Below are positions 25,903 to 34,188 of a stretch of DNA of 64,000 bases, one piece after another. Position numbers and translations under genes: made by a program. The stretch lies in NCBI GenBank assembly GCA_014647935.1, contig BMQD01000002.1, positions 1-64,000 of the forward strand, written 5' to 3'. Source of the DNA: Planomonospora parontospora (lineage in GTDB: Bacteria > Actinomycetota > Actinomycetes > Streptosporangiales > Streptosporangiaceae). The notes under the pieces were generated by a model. It was not told the origin of the DNA, ran no database searches, and saw only the letters and a list, made by a program, of their open reading frames with translations. Numbering within the stretch: position 1 is the stretch's first letter; each line of letters opens with the position of its first letter.

Positions 25903-26427
25903 ATGAGCGTCGTGACCCTGGTGGGCAACCCGCGCAGCGGGTCGCGCACCCACGAGGCGGCGGTCCGCGCCGCCGGGACGCTGGCCGGGCGCATCGGCCA
26001 CGACGGGCCCGGCGAGGTGGTCGACCTGTCCGCGCTGGCGCCGCTGCTGCTGGCGCCCGGCGCGTCGGCCGGCGTGGAGGTCGCACTGGAGCAGATCACC
26101 GAGGCGCGGGTGCTGATCGTGGCGAGCCCGGTCTACAAGGGCAGCTACACCGGGCTGCTCAAGGCGTTCCTCGACCGGCTGCCGGGCGGGGCGCTGGCCG
26201 GGACCGTCGCCCTCCCGCTGCTGGTGCTGGGCGACGCCAGGCACTCCCTGGCGGTGGAGGTGCACCTGCGGCCGCTCCTGGTCGAGCTGGGCGCCGCGGT
26301 GCCCACGCCGGGGCTGGCACTGCTGGAGTCGCAGCTGGCCGACCTGGACGCGCACCTCGGCCCCTGGGCCGACCGGGTGGCCCCCCAGACGGCCGCCCTC
26401 CTGGCGGAGCGGAGCGTGGCCCGATGA
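25903..26427 (+). CDS. NAD(P)H-dependent FMN reductase (SsuE/MsuE-like)
   Basis: This 174-residue flavodoxin-like reductase would supply reduced FMN to the monooxygenase at 24441. It has the P-loop-like GNPRSGSRTHEAA (~8-20) and the FMN-contacting SPVYKGSYTGLLKAFLDRLP (~69-88). GGGAGGAGAGCG precedes the ATG. A 133-base purine-rich spacer with two related words (GGGAAGAACACGG and GGGAAGAGCGCGG) separates it from the monooxygenase, the only sizeable gap in the operon. Its stop overlaps the next start (ATGA). Confidence 0.9.
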   Translation: MSVVTLVGNPRSGSRTHEAAVRAAGTLAGRIGHDGPGEVVDLSALAPLLLAPGASAGVEVALEQITEARVLIVASPVYKGSYTGLLKAFLDRLPGGALAGTVALPLLVLGDARHSLAVEVHLRPLLVELGAAVPTPGLALLESQLADLDAHLGPWADRVAPQTAALLAERSVAR

Positions 26428-26930
26428 CCGAGACGCTGCCTGAGCAGGCGGTCGACGCGGAGCGGTTCCGCCGGGCGCTGGCCGTGCACGCGGCCGGAGT
26501 AGTGGTGGTGACGGCGCAGACCGAGGGCGTGCCGGTCGGCCTGACGGCCACCTCGTTCTCCTCGGTGAGCCTGGAGCCGCCGCTGGTCTCCTTCTACGTG
26601 GACCGGGCCTCGACCACCTGGCCCTGGCTCCGCCGGGCGGGGCACTTCGCGGTCAACATCCTGGCCGGCGACCAGGCCGACCTCGCCTCCCGGTTCGCCC
26701 GCAGGGGTGTCGACCGCTTCGCCCCGCCCACCAGGTGGCGCCCCGGCCCGCTGGGCGTCCCGCTGCTGGGCGGGGTCTCCGCCCACCTGGTCTGCGCCCC
26801 GCACTCGACCGCCGAGATCGGCGACCACGTCCTCGTCGTCGGCCTCGTGACCGAGGCCCGCCTCGGCGCGGAGCACCGCCCTCTCCTCTACCACCAGGGC
26901 CGGTTCGGCCGGTTCGCTCCCCACGTCTGA
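26424..26930 (+). CDS. Flavin reductase-like domain protein
   Basis: This 168-residue member of the flavin-reductase (HpaC/DszD-like) family has the core GVVVVTAQTEGVPVGLTATSF (split barrel, ~25-45) and the conserved GDHVLVVGLV plus PLLYHQGRF near the C-terminus. It is structurally unrelated to the preceding FMN reductase, so the operon encodes two different types of reduced-flavin supplier. They may feed different monooxygenases or electron donors. It is the last gene before the terminator at 26935-26969. Confidence 0.88.
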   Translation: MTETLPEQAVDAERFRRALAVHAAGVVVVTAQTEGVPVGLTATSFSSVSLEPPLVSFYVDRASTTWPWLRRAGHFAVNILAGDQADLASRFARRGVDRFAPPTRWRPGPLGVPLLGGVSAHLVCAPHSTAEIGDHVLVVGLVTEARLGAEHRPLLYHQGRFGRFAPHV

Positions 26931-26934
26931 CGTC

Positions 26935-26969
26935 CCCGCACCCGCCGGAGCCCCTCCGGCGGGTGCGGG
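26935..26969 (+). terminator. Terminator of the organosulfur operon
   Basis: CCCGCACCCGCCGGAG and its exact reverse complement form a 16-bp stem with a three-base loop, four bases after the last stop codon of the operon. Confidence 0.85.
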
Positions 26970-27109
26970 TCCGCAGACGGGCCGCGCCGGAACCCGGACG
27001 GCCCCCGGCGCGGACCGGGGCATAACCTGGCTGTGAACCGGCGGCCGGGAGGCCGGACGGGGTCCCCCGGCCCGGCGGTGGTTCCGGAAGCCCGGGGGAG
27101 GCGCGATCG

Positions 27110-28447
27110 ATGGCGGAGACGCCGACACCGCCCGACGAGGCCGAGCGGTTGCGGGATCTGGACGAGCTGGGGGCGCTGGAGGCCCCGCTCGAACCCGACT
27201 TCAACGCCGTCGCCACGCTGGCCGCGCACATCTGCGGGGCCCCGGTCGCGCTGGTCAATCTGCTGGACGGGGAGCGGCAGTACTTCAGAGGCAGGGCGGG
27301 CACCGCCTGGACCTGCGCCGACCGGAGCAGCGGCTACTGCCAGTACACGATCTGCGGACGGGAACTGCTGGAGATCCCCGACACTCTGGCTGACCCGCGC
27401 TACCGCGAGAACGCCGTCGCGCAGGGCGAGCCGTACGTCCGCTACTACGCGGGCATGCCGCTGGTCAGCGGCCGGGGGCACGCCCTGGGCACCGTGTGCG
27501 TGGTGGACCACCGCCCGCGCCGGCTGACCGCCGAGCAGCGGGAGACCCTGGGGATCCTGGCCGGGAGCGTCGTCACGATGCTGGAACTGCACCGGCGCGC
27601 CCGCGACGCCGGGAGGACCGGGATCGTGCGCCCGCCGGAGCTGGAGCGGCTCAAGGGCCGGTTCCTGACCAGCATCAACCACGAGCTGCGCACCCCGATG
27701 ACCTCGATCCGCAGCGCCCTGCAGCTCCTGCGGGAGGGCGGCCTGGACGAGGACACCGAACGCCGCTTCCTGCTGGTGATGGAGCGCAACAACGAGCGCC
27801 TGCTGGGCCTGCTGGACGAGCTGCTCCTGGTGACCAGCCTCAACGCCGGAACCGCCGCCTTCTCGCCGCGCCGGGTCGATCTGGCGGAGACCGTACGGCG
27901 GGCGGTGGACGACGTCGCCGACGGAGCGCGGCACCGGCGGCACACCCTGCGCGTGCACGCCCGGAGCGGGGTGGCGGTGCGCGCCGACGCGGAGCGGCTG
28001 CGGCTCGCGTTGCGGCACGTGCTGGACAACGCGGTCAAGTTCACCCCGCCCGGCGGCGCGATCGACGTCGCGGTCACGGCGGACCCGCGGCCCGCCGTGG
28101 AGGTCCGCGACACCGGCATCGGCATCCGGCCCGAGGACCTGGACCACGTCCTGGAGGACTTCTACCGCGCTCCGGAGACGGAGGAACGGGCCATCGGCGG
28201 GACCGGGCTGGGTCTGGCCATCGCCGACAAGATCCTCCGGCTGCACGGGGGAGAGGTGCGGGTGGGGAGCGAACCCGGCAGGGGCACCCGCGTGCGCCTC
28301 GTCCTGCCGGTGTTCACGGGTTCCGGCCCGGACCGGGCGTCCTCCCCGGACTCCTCCGGACCGGGCTCTTCCGGCCGGGACCCCTCCGGCCCGGACGTTT
28401 CCGGGCGGGCGGGGGACGGAGGCGAGGCCGCCACCGGGATCCGGTGA
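27110..28447 (+). CDS. Soluble GAF-domain sensor histidine kinase
   Basis: This 445-residue cytoplasmic two-component kinase has no membrane segment. It comprises a GAF domain (~20-165, with CQYTICGRELLEIPDT), a HisKA helix with phospho-acceptor His191 (SINHELRTP) and an ATPase domain (LDNAVKFTPPGG, DTGIGI, GGTGLGLAIADKIL). The C-terminal ~45 residues are a Ser/Gly/Pro/Asp-rich tail with repeated SSGP/PSGPD words. The ATG has GGAGGCGCG ahead. No response regulator lies beside it, so it is an orphan kinase. The signal, perhaps a small ligand or redox state sensed by GAF, is unknown. Confidence 0.9.
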   Translation: MAETPTPPDEAERLRDLDELGALEAPLEPDFNAVATLAAHICGAPVALVNLLDGERQYFRGRAGTAWTCADRSSGYCQYTICGRELLEIPDTLADPRYRENAVAQGEPYVRYYAGMPLVSGRGHALGTVCVVDHRPRRLTAEQRETLGILAGSVVTMLELHRRARDAGRTGIVRPPELERLKGRFLTSINHELRTPMTSIRSALQLLREGGLDEDTERRFLLVMERNNERLLGLLDELLLVTSLNAGTAAFSPRRVDLAETVRRAVDDVADGARHRRHTLRVHARSGVAVRADAERLRLALRHVLDNAVKFTPPGGAIDVAVTADPRPAVEVRDTGIGIRPEDLDHVLEDFYRAPETEERAIGGTGLGLAIADKILRLHGGEVRVGSEPGRGTRVRLVLPVFTGSGPDRASSPDSSGPGSSGRDPSGPDVSGRAGDGGEAATGIR

Positions 28448-28465
28448 CGGCCTCGTGTCGTCCTC

Positions 28466-28483
28466 TCCGGCCCCGCGGCCGGA
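28466..28483. terminator. Short bidirectional terminator, histidine kinase / S1 protease
   Basis: TCCGGCC and GGCCGGA with a four-base loop in the 42-base gap between two convergent genes. Confidence 0.5.
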
Positions 28484-28489
28484 CCGCGG

Positions 28490-29611
28490 TCAGCCGACGC
28501 GGAGCGTCAGCCCGTACGCCGAGAGGATCTCGTTGACCGGCTGGTGGTAGGTGGTGCCGCCGGTGGTGCAGTTGCCGGAGCCGCCCGAGGTCACGCCTTG
28601 GGCCTGGCTGCCGGAGATGAACGAGCCGCCGGAGTCGCCGGGCTGGGCGCAGACCGTGGTGCGGGTCAGGCCGCTGACCGTGCCCTGCGAGTACCGGACG
28701 CTGGTGTTGTGCTGCTGGATGACGCCGCAGCGCCAGCCGGTGGTCGAGCCGGAGCGGCAGATGGACGCGCCGACCACGGCCTGGGCGGACCCGCGGACGA
28801 TGACGTTGGCGCCGCCCGAGCCCCGCACCCACGGCTGGGGGGTGTGGCCGGGGGTGGCGACCCACGCGTAGTCGTTGCCGGGGAACGAGGAGCCCTGGAA
28901 GGTGCCGGTCGGGTTGGTGGTCCTGGCGCCGGCCCTGCCGCAGTGCCCGGCGGTGACGAACCCGGGGGTGCTGCCGCGGGTGACGGAGAAGCCGATGCTG
29001 CACCGGCTGGAGCCGATGTAGTAGGCCGCGCCGCCGATGATGTTCATGAAGGGCTGCGGCTGCTCGCCGGAGACCTCCACCCGCACCGTGCCGGCGTCCA
29101 CGCCCGCGGCGGCGGCGAGGGCCTCGCCCGCGGCCTGGTCCGCGGCCTTGATCACCACGCTGTTGGTGGGGACGTCGACGTACCAGAGGGCGGCTCCGGC
29201 CTTGGCCCCCTCGGCGGCCTGGTCGAGCCGGTCCTTGGCGGCGTTGAGCTGGGCCAGCGTCCGGGCGACGACCAGCGGCCGGGCGCCCTGCGCCTTGATC
29301 GCCTCGGTCTGCGCCGGGTCGGTGGTGGCGACGGTGAGCCGGGAGGCGTCCCCGTTGAGCCAGGAACCGGCGTAGGCCTCGCCGAGGGAGGAGTTCAGGG
29401 AGGAGTCGGCCCGGGCGGCGCGTTCCTCGTTGGCCAGCCTGGTGACGGCCTGCTGCTCGCTGAGCCCGAGGTCGCGCTGGAGGGCCTCGAGCATCGAGGC
29501 CCCCGGCGCGGAGGGGGAGGGTCCGGACTGCGCGGAGGCGGTGGTCGTGGTACCGGCCAGGCAGAGGGCCACGAGGGCGGTCCCGGCCAGCAGGGAGCGT
29601 TGACTGAACAT
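28490..29611 (-). CDS. Secreted streptogrisin-type S1 serine protease with prodomain
   Basis: This 373-residue preproprotease has a signal peptide (~1-28). An alpha-lytic-protease-type propeptide (~35-185, LGLSEQQAVTRLANEERA) assists folding. The mature chymotrypsin-like domain starts near residue 190 (IIGGAAYYIG). The triad is readable as His in VTAGHCG, Asp in NDYAWV and Ser in GDSGGSF, with Cys pairs typical of streptogrisins. The ATG at 29611 has AGGAG five bases upstream. A GTG six bases earlier is poorly spaced. Unlike the peptidases at 354-5056, it is of the streptogrisin and not the V8-like kind. Confidence 0.93.
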   Translation of the reverse strand: MFSQRSLLAGTALVALCLAGTTTTASAQSGPSPSAPGASMLEALQRDLGLSEQQAVTRLANEERAARADSSLNSSLGEAYAGSWLNGDASRLTVATTDPAQTEAIKAQGARPLVVARTLAQLNAAKDRLDQAAEGAKAGAALWYVDVPTNSVVIKAADQAAGEALAAAAGVDAGTVRVEVSGEQPQPFMNIIGGAAYYIGSSRCSIGFSVTRGSTPGFVTAGHCGRAGARTTNPTGTFQGSSFPGNDYAWVATPGHTPQPWVRGSGGANVIVRGSAQAVVGASICRSGSTTGWRCGVIQQHNTSVRYSQGTVSGLTRTTVCAQPGDSGGSFISGSQAQGVTSGGSGNCTTGGTTYHQPVNEILSAYGLTLRVG

Positions 29612-29921
29612 GTGCACTCCTGTGTGAGGGGTGCCGTCAAGGTATTCCCTCGCCCCGGACCGTGTGATGTAGCAAAAGCTTCCTATCGCGGTGTTATGGG
29701 CCCCTCCGGGCGGTCAGGTGCTCCGCGGATGGCGGACCGTGCGGTTGCGGACGTCTCCTGACGACGGGTCGCGCATTCGCGACTCCCGGTGCGCCCCCGC
29801 AGGCTCGCCGCAATCCGCCCCCCTCGGTGGACGCCTCCAGCGGAGAAGGCGAATCGGAACGGTCGGTGAATGCCGTACGTTCATCAACCGACGACTCGTG
29901 GCCGAGCCCATTGGAGGGCAA
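29612..29921. other. Divergent intergenic region, S1 protease / membrane protein
   Basis: About 310 bases with no gene I can support. The frame of the membrane protein stays open up to 29691, but the Arg-rich translation of that part looks non-coding and has no start signal. The AT-richer patch around 29660-29695 next to the protease start probably contains its promoter. Confidence 0.4.
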
Positions 29922-30440
29922 TTGTCAGTCGAGGACATGGTGGACCTGGGTCAACTGGTCATGGCGGGGCTCGCCTTTGTCATCGCGATTCAAACCATTC
30001 GGTACGCGGCCCGGCAGACCGCCGCGGTGGCGGAACAGGCGAAGATCGGCAACGAGATGGCCGGCACGTCCAACCTGAACCCCGTCCTCGCCGGTCATCA
30101 GCAGGTGATGCAGTTGCTGATCGACCACCCGGAGCTGTATCCCTACTTCCGCGAGTCCAAGCAGCCGCCGCGGCGCGGGAAGGTCCGGAACCGGGTTCTC
30201 GTGACCGCGGAGATGCTCGCCGATGTCCTGAACACGGGGCTGCACGTGTCACGGCAGATTCCTGCGGTGAACGGCGGCCTGGATCCGTGGCCAGGCTATT
30301 GTTCCGACGTGATGAGCACCTGTCCCGCGTTGCGGGAGATGGTGGAGGCGCATCCGGACTGGTGGCCCAACCTCGGCGCTCTGCAGTCGCGGCGTCCTGT
30401 CCAGGCATCCGTTCGGCGCCGAAGTCAAGGCGTACTCTGA
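29922..30440 (+). CDS. Membrane-anchored protein of unknown function
   Basis: The start is uncertain: TTG 29922 sits only three bases after GGAGGG, and ATG 29937 is an alternative. The ~172-residue product has one N-terminal membrane helix (LGQLVMAGLAFVIAIQTI) followed by a cytoplasmic helical domain. Blocks such as LLIDHPELYPYFRESK, VTAEMLADVLNTGL and MVEAHPDWWPNL recur in many uncharacterised actinobacterial proteins I have seen but cannot name. A basic tail (QSRRPVQASVRRRS) ends it. It stands alone and is closed by a strong shared terminator. Confidence 0.6.
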   Translation: MSVEDMVDLGQLVMAGLAFVIAIQTIRYAARQTAAVAEQAKIGNEMAGTSNLNPVLAGHQQVMQLLIDHPELYPYFRESKQPPRRGKVRNRVLVTAEMLADVLNTGLHVSRQIPAVNGGLDPWPGYCSDVMSTCPALREMVEAHPDWWPNLGALQSRRPVQASVRRRSQGVL

Positions 30441-30478
30441 TCGGCTCTCCTTTCCGGACGCCGGACGCCGGACGCCTC

Positions 30479-30512
30479 GACCGCCCCCTCGCCGCGCGGC
30501 GAGGGGGCGGTC
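30479..30512. terminator. Bidirectional terminator, membrane protein / dehydrogenase
   Basis: GACCGCCCCCTCGCC and its exact reverse complement form a 15-bp stem around GCGC, between convergent stops at 30440 and 30518. Confidence 0.8.
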
Positions 30513-30517
30513 CGCGC

Positions 30518-31576
30518 TCAGGCGAGGCGGACGGTGCCGCGGCCGGTGACGAGGGGGAGGTCGAGGAGGGTGCGGATGCCGGGCGGCGCGGCGCAGACGG
30601 AGGGGACGGCGTTGACCGCGTGGGAGGCGGCGGCGGACAGGCCGTGGGAGACCTCGTCGACGCTGAGCGTCATCTGCGGCACGCCCTCCAGGCGGACGGC
30701 GAAGCCCGGCTTCGGCCAGCGGCGGACCCTGGCGGCGTCGGCCTTGTAGACGCACTCCACGGTCATGAAGGGGCGGCCCCGGACCAGTCCGGAGAACGTC
30801 CAGCGGGACGCGCACACCGTGCCGGGGCGGACCGTGCCGGCGGCGATCTCGAACTCCTCGGCGGCCAGCTCGAACTCGTCGCTCCCCTCCACCTCGTCCA
30901 GCGCCACCCCCAGCGCCGAGGCCACGAACTGCACGCTCTCGGTGAAGAGCGCCCGCTGGAAGGCGCGGAACGGACGCACCGCGGACGCGTAGTCCTTGGC
31001 GGAGAGGGTGAAGCCCACCAGGTCGACGACGGTCTGCCGGGACGGGTGGCCGCGGAAGTCGGAGGACTCGCGGACGTAGACGTGGTCGATCCGGCTCGAC
31101 AGCCCGGTGAGCGCCAGCGGGAGCAGGTCGCTCATGAAACCGGGGTTGACGCCGGTGCCGTGCAGGGAGGTCCCGCCGGTACGGCAGGCGGTCTCCAGCC
31201 GCTCGACCAGGCCGGGGCCGTACGACTGCGGGTGGACGAAACCGGTGGTGGTGATGACGTTCTTGCCCGAGGCGAGCAGGGCGCAGATGGTCTCCACGTC
31301 GGCCGTGGGATCGCCGCCGAAGTAGGAGGCGGGCAGCGGCATGTGCAGCACGCAGTCGGCGTCCAGGGCGAGGATCCGCTCGACGTCGTCGGTGCAGGAG
31401 ACGCCGGTCGGGGGCAGGCCGGCGATCTCGCCCGCGTCCCTGCCGGCCTTGTCGGGGTCGTAGACCAGCACTCCGGCGAGCTCGAACTCGGGACGGGTGA
31501 TCAGGCTGCGGAGGGAGTGGCGGCCGACGGCGCCCGTGGCCCACTGGACCACGCGGAGGGGCGGAGCTGCGGGCAT
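30518..31576 (-). CDS. DapB-like NAD(P)-dependent dehydrogenase (amine dehydrogenase-like family)
   Basis: The 352-residue protein has a dihydrodipicolinate-reductase-type Rossmann N-terminus (VVQWATGAVGRHSLRSL, ~9-25; GKNVITTTGFVHP near 110). The C-terminal part resembles 2,4-diaminopentanoate dehydrogenase and similar proteins often found in lipid- and steroid-related gene neighbourhoods of actinomycetes. It is not a lysine-pathway DapB, because the substrate half differs. The ATG is preceded by GGAGGT at ideal distance. It is divergent from the SDR gene at 31805. The substrate is unknown. Confidence 0.75.
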   Translation of the reverse strand: MPAAPPLRVVQWATGAVGRHSLRSLITRPEFELAGVLVYDPDKAGRDAGEIAGLPPTGVSCTDDVERILALDADCVLHMPLPASYFGGDPTADVETICALLASGKNVITTTGFVHPQSYGPGLVERLETACRTGGTSLHGTGVNPGFMSDLLPLALTGLSSRIDHVYVRESSDFRGHPSRQTVVDLVGFTLSAKDYASAVRPFRAFQRALFTESVQFVASALGVALDEVEGSDEFELAAEEFEIAAGTVRPGTVCASRWTFSGLVRGRPFMTVECVYKADAARVRRWPKPGFAVRLEGVPQMTLSVDEVSHGLSAAASHAVNAVPSVCAAPPGIRTLLDLPLVTGRGTVRLA

Positions 31577-31774
31577 GCGGACCTCCAGCCCTGGGGTCTG
31601 GGCGGGGCCGTTCCTTCAGGTGCGTCGTCGTCGACCCACGCCAGGTGCGGGCCAGAAACTTTAGCAGGGACCCACCCTCGTGTTCACTGTCCGCGACGCC
31701 ACGGAACGCAGGCGTGTCGCCGGCGGCGGGGGCCGTGGCTTCGCGGGGACGGGCGGGCTATCCTGTCCTCCGAC

Positions 31775-31788
31775 TAGAACTTTATTCT
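31775..31788. promoter_or_regulatory. Weak KstR-like half site before the SDR gene
   Basis: TAGAACTTTATTCT carries the TAGAAC half of the KstR-type sites but TATTCT instead of GTTnnA. It ends 16 bases before the SDR start codon, a position suited to repression. Confidence 0.3.
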
Positions 31789-31804
31789 CGTGGGAGGGCT
31801 GCTC

Positions 31805-32710
31805 ATGTCAGAGCTGCGGTTCGACGGCAGGGTCGCGGTCGTCACCGGCGCCGGGCACGGCCTCGGCCGGTCGCACGCGCTGTCACTGGCCGAGCGCGGC
31901 GCCAAGGTGGTCGTCAACGACCTCGGCGGCGCGCTGGACGGCACCGGCGCGTCCACCGGCCCGGCCGCCGAGGTGGTCGAGCTGATCACCAAGAACGGTG
32001 GCGAGGCGGTCGTGAGCGGTGACGACGTCGCCACCCCGGAGGGCGCCGAGGCGATCGTGCAGTCCGCGATCGACGCCTTCGGACGGGTCGACATCGTCGT
32101 CAACAACGCGGGCATCCTGCGGGACAGGTCGTTCGGCAAGATGAGCGTCGAGGAGTGGGACGCCGTCATCGCCGTCCACCTGCGCGGCGCGTTCCTGGTC
32201 ACCCGCGCGGCCTTCTCCCACATGAAGGAGCAGGCCTACGGCCGGATCGTCAACACCTCCTCGCCCTCCGGCCTGTTCGGCAGCTTCGGCCAGGCGAACT
32301 ACTCCACGGCCAAGATGGGGCTGGTGGGCCTGACCAAGACCCTCGGCCTCGAGGGCGCCCGGGCGAACATCAGGGTCAACGCGATCGCGCCGATCGCCTG
32401 GACCCGGATGACCGAGTCGCTGCTCCCGGCCGAGTTCGAGGCCAGGTTCACCGCGGAGCGGATCAGCCCGCTGGTGGCGTACCTGGCGCACGAGTCCTGC
32501 GAGACCAGCGGCGAGGTCTTCAGCGTCGGCGCCGGCCGGGTCGCGCGGGTGTTCGTCGCGGAGGGGCCGGGCTGGAAGCAGGACGGCGAGGGCGACCACA
32601 CCGCCGAGGACATCAGGGACAACTGGGAGGCCATCATGGCCGAGCAGCCCTACCTGACGCCGACCACCCTCGGCCAGCAGTCGGGCGCGTCGCTGAAGGC
32701 CATGCTCTGA
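31805..32710 (+). CDS. Short-chain dehydrogenase (17-beta-HSD4/MFE-like SDR)
   Basis: The 301-residue SDR has the cofactor motif TGAGHGLG (~14-21), DLGG(ALDGTG) typical of the multifunctional-enzyme type 3-hydroxyacyl-CoA dehydrogenases, NNAG (~99-102) and the catalytic YSTAK in the loop GSFGQANYSTAKMG. The C-terminal ~60 residues go beyond a minimal SDR and resemble Hsd4A-like steroid enzymes, so a 3-hydroxyacyl-CoA or hydroxysteroid substrate is likely. The ATG at 31805 has GGAGGG eight bases ahead. A GTG 15 bases upstream is a poorer candidate. Confidence 0.85.
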   Translation: MSELRFDGRVAVVTGAGHGLGRSHALSLAERGAKVVVNDLGGALDGTGASTGPAAEVVELITKNGGEAVVSGDDVATPEGAEAIVQSAIDAFGRVDIVVNNAGILRDRSFGKMSVEEWDAVIAVHLRGAFLVTRAAFSHMKEQAYGRIVNTSSPSGLFGSFGQANYSTAKMGLVGLTKTLGLEGARANIRVNAIAPIAWTRMTESLLPAEFEARFTAERISPLVAYLAHESCETSGEVFSVGAGRVARVFVAEGPGWKQDGEGDHTAEDIRDNWEAIMAEQPYLTPTTLGQQSGASLKAML

Positions 32711-32717
32711 CGCCGCG

Positions 32718-32749
32718 GCGCCTCGCCCCGGTGGTCCGGGGCGAGGCGC
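32718..32749. terminator. Bidirectional terminator, SDR / SRPBCC gene
   Basis: GCGCCTCGCCCCGG and its exact reverse complement form a 14-bp stem around TGGT between convergent genes. Confidence 0.8.
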
Positions 32750-32767
32750 GCGGTCCCGCACCGGACG

Positions 32768-33211
32768 TCAGTCCCAGTCGTCGATCTTGACGTCGTGCGG
32801 ATGAGGAGCGCCCTTGCCGGTCTCGACCAGCGACTTCAGGCTCATCAGGTAGGTCGCCCACTTGGTGCTGCAGTGGTGCATGAACGGGACCGGCTCCCTC
32901 CAGCCCTCGTGCTTGAAGAGGACGATGGTGCGGTCGCCGGACCGGCCGAGGTTCCAGTCCACGTGCGTGCCGATCCACTCCTCGGGTCCGTCGACCACCT
33001 CCCACCGCACGTGCTCGGCCGGGCGGAGCTCGACGACCTTCATGTCGAACCCGCCGGCCTCGAACCGGAACCGGAGCACGCCGCCGAGGCCGTCGCCCTC
33101 GGCCTGTGTGTCGGCCGTCCACCAGCCGGTGAGCCCTCCGGTGGTGGTCAGGGCCGTGTAGACCTCGGCCGCCGGTGATCCGATCCCCACCCTGTGCAGG
33201 ATGTCCGCCAT
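32768..33211 (-). CDS. SRPBCC (START-like) domain protein, AHSA1 type
   Basis: The 147-residue protein of the activator-of-Hsp90 homologous / SRPBCC fold would bind a hydrophobic ligand in its cavity. Typical blocks are SPAAEVYTALTTTGGLTGWW (~12-31) and a long C-terminal helix (HHCSTKWATYLMSLKSLVE). The ATG has AGAGGG eight bases upstream. It is the last of three same-strand genes (SRPBCC 34121, ArsR 33672, then this one) and is 47 bases downstream of arsR, so all three probably form one unit under the operators at 34144 and 34189. Confidence 0.82.
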   Translation of the reverse strand: MADILHRVGIGSPAAEVYTALTTTGGLTGWWTADTQAEGDGLGGVLRFRFEAGGFDMKVVELRPAEHVRWEVVDGPEEWIGTHVDWNLGRSGDRTIVLFKHEGWREPVPFMHHCSTKWATYLMSLKSLVETGKGAPHPHDVKIDDWD

Positions 33212-33258
33212 TTTCGATCCCTCTTTCCGATGTCGGTTCTCGTCCGGACCCGGTGGAT

Positions 33259-33672
33259 TCACCGCTGTGCGTCGCGCGGGTCCCCACCGCGCGGGTCCTC
33301 ACCGCGCGGGTCCTCACCGCGCGGGTCCTCACCCCGCGGACCCTCGCCGTGCCGGATCGCCTCGGCGATCCGCTTGATGCGCTGGAGCCTGGCGTCCCAG
33401 GCCGCCCCCACCGAGGCCAGCTGGGCGACTGCGCGGGCGAGTTGCGCCTCGTTCACCCGGTATCTCCTCTCCCGTCCGGCGGATGACGCGTGCACCAGGC
33501 CGACGCGGTCGAGCACGCCGAGGTGTTTCGCGACGGCCTGCCGGGTCACGGGCAGCCGTTCGCTGAGGCTGGTGGCGGTGCCGCTGCCGTCCGCCAGGAG
33601 GAGGTCGAGCATCCGCCGACGGGTCGGGTCCCCGACCGCGGACCACAGGTCGTCGTCGACGGCGGCGGTCAC
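33259..33672 (-). CDS. ArsR-family winged-helix repressor
   Basis: This 137-residue regulator has the ArsR helix-turn-helix (VGDPTRRRMLDLLL, SLSERLPVTRQAVAKHLGVL, ERRYRV). No metal-binding Cys box is seen, so it belongs to the ArsR-SRPBCC type that pairs with START-like proteins. Its GTG overlaps the stop codon of the upstream SRPBCC gene (GTGA). The C-terminal tail carries four PRG[ED]DP-type repeats encoded by a 15-bp tandem repeat (33273-33332), probably without structural role. The twin palindromes at 34144 and 34189 are the likely operators. Confidence 0.87.
   Translation of the reverse strand: MTAAVDDDLWSAVGDPTRRRMLDLLLADGSGTATSLSERLPVTRQAVAKHLGVLDRVGLVHASSAGRERRYRVNEAQLARAVAQLASVGAAWDARLQRIKRIAEAIRHGEGPRGEDPRGEDPRGEDPRGGDPRDAQR
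33273..33332. repeat. 15-bp tandem repeat, four copies, inside arsR 3' end
   Basis: Unit CGCGCGGGTCCTCAC repeats four times in register (first copy with one change). Being a multiple of three it keeps frame and encodes a short PRGED repeat at the C-terminus of the ArsR protein. Confidence 0.85.
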
Positions 33673-34121
33673 GGGGCCGACACCAGCCGCGCGGCGTACT
33701 CCCCGAGGCGGGGGACGAAGACGTCCCAGCCGGCGACGTGGTCGCGGTAGTGCTCCGCCAGCTTGGCGGCCTCCCAGCCCATCTCCCGGAACCCGGTCTC
33801 GGTGAGCCGGAGCCTGGTGCCCGCGCCCGACGGGGCGAGCTCGAAGGTGATCAGCAGGGAGACGGCGGAGGCGTCGGCCTCGCCGTCCGGATAGCACCAG
33901 CGGAACGAGAAGCGCCGGGGCGGCTCGGCGTCCACCACGGTGATCGGGAGGACGTCCGCCCTGTCGCCCCAGACGAGCTCGCCGACGGCGCCGGGAGTCG
34001 CCTCGACGTCGGCGCCGTCGCTCCACCACTGCGAGATGTGCTCGGGGCGGCTGACGACCTCGAAGACCACCTCGGGCGGGGCGTCGATGTGGATCTCGCG
34101 TTCGATGCTGCCGTACTCCAT
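33669..34121 (-). CDS. SRPBCC domain protein paired with ArsR
   Basis: The 150-residue START-like protein has IHIDAPPEVVFEVVSRPEHISQWW (split across ~10-33) and a typical C-terminal helix (EMGWEAAKLAEHYRDHVAGW). It heads the transcription unit and its stop overlaps the ArsR start. In known ArsR/SRPBCC pairs the SRPBCC gene is the repressor's main target, and ligand binding is assumed but rarely identified. The promoter just upstream is flanked by two ArsR-type palindromes. Confidence 0.85.
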   Translation of the reverse strand: MEYGSIEREIHIDAPPEVVFEVVSRPEHISQWWSDGADVEATPGAVGELVWGDRADVLPITVVDAEPPRRFSFRWCYPDGEADASAVSLLITFELAPSGAGTRLRLTETGFREMGWEAAKLAEHYRDHVAGWDVFVPRLGEYAARLVSAP

Positions 34122-34143
34122 GCTCTGTGCGCCCTCTCGATGT

Positions 34144-34158
34144 GCAACTTTCGGTTGC
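34144..34158. promoter_or_regulatory. ArsR-type operator 1
   Basis: GCAACTTTCGGTTGC is an inverted repeat of GCAAC/GTTGC, lying 23 bases upstream of the SRPBCC start. It pairs with the better copy at 34189-34203. Confidence 0.6.
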
Positions 34159-34188
34159 TCTTCACGCTAGCGGGCGATCCGCAATTTC

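Noticed and set aside
29691-29921. Upstream extension of the membrane protein gene
   Set aside because: The open frame continues, but the translation is Arg-rich and lies in the divergent promoter region without a start signal.
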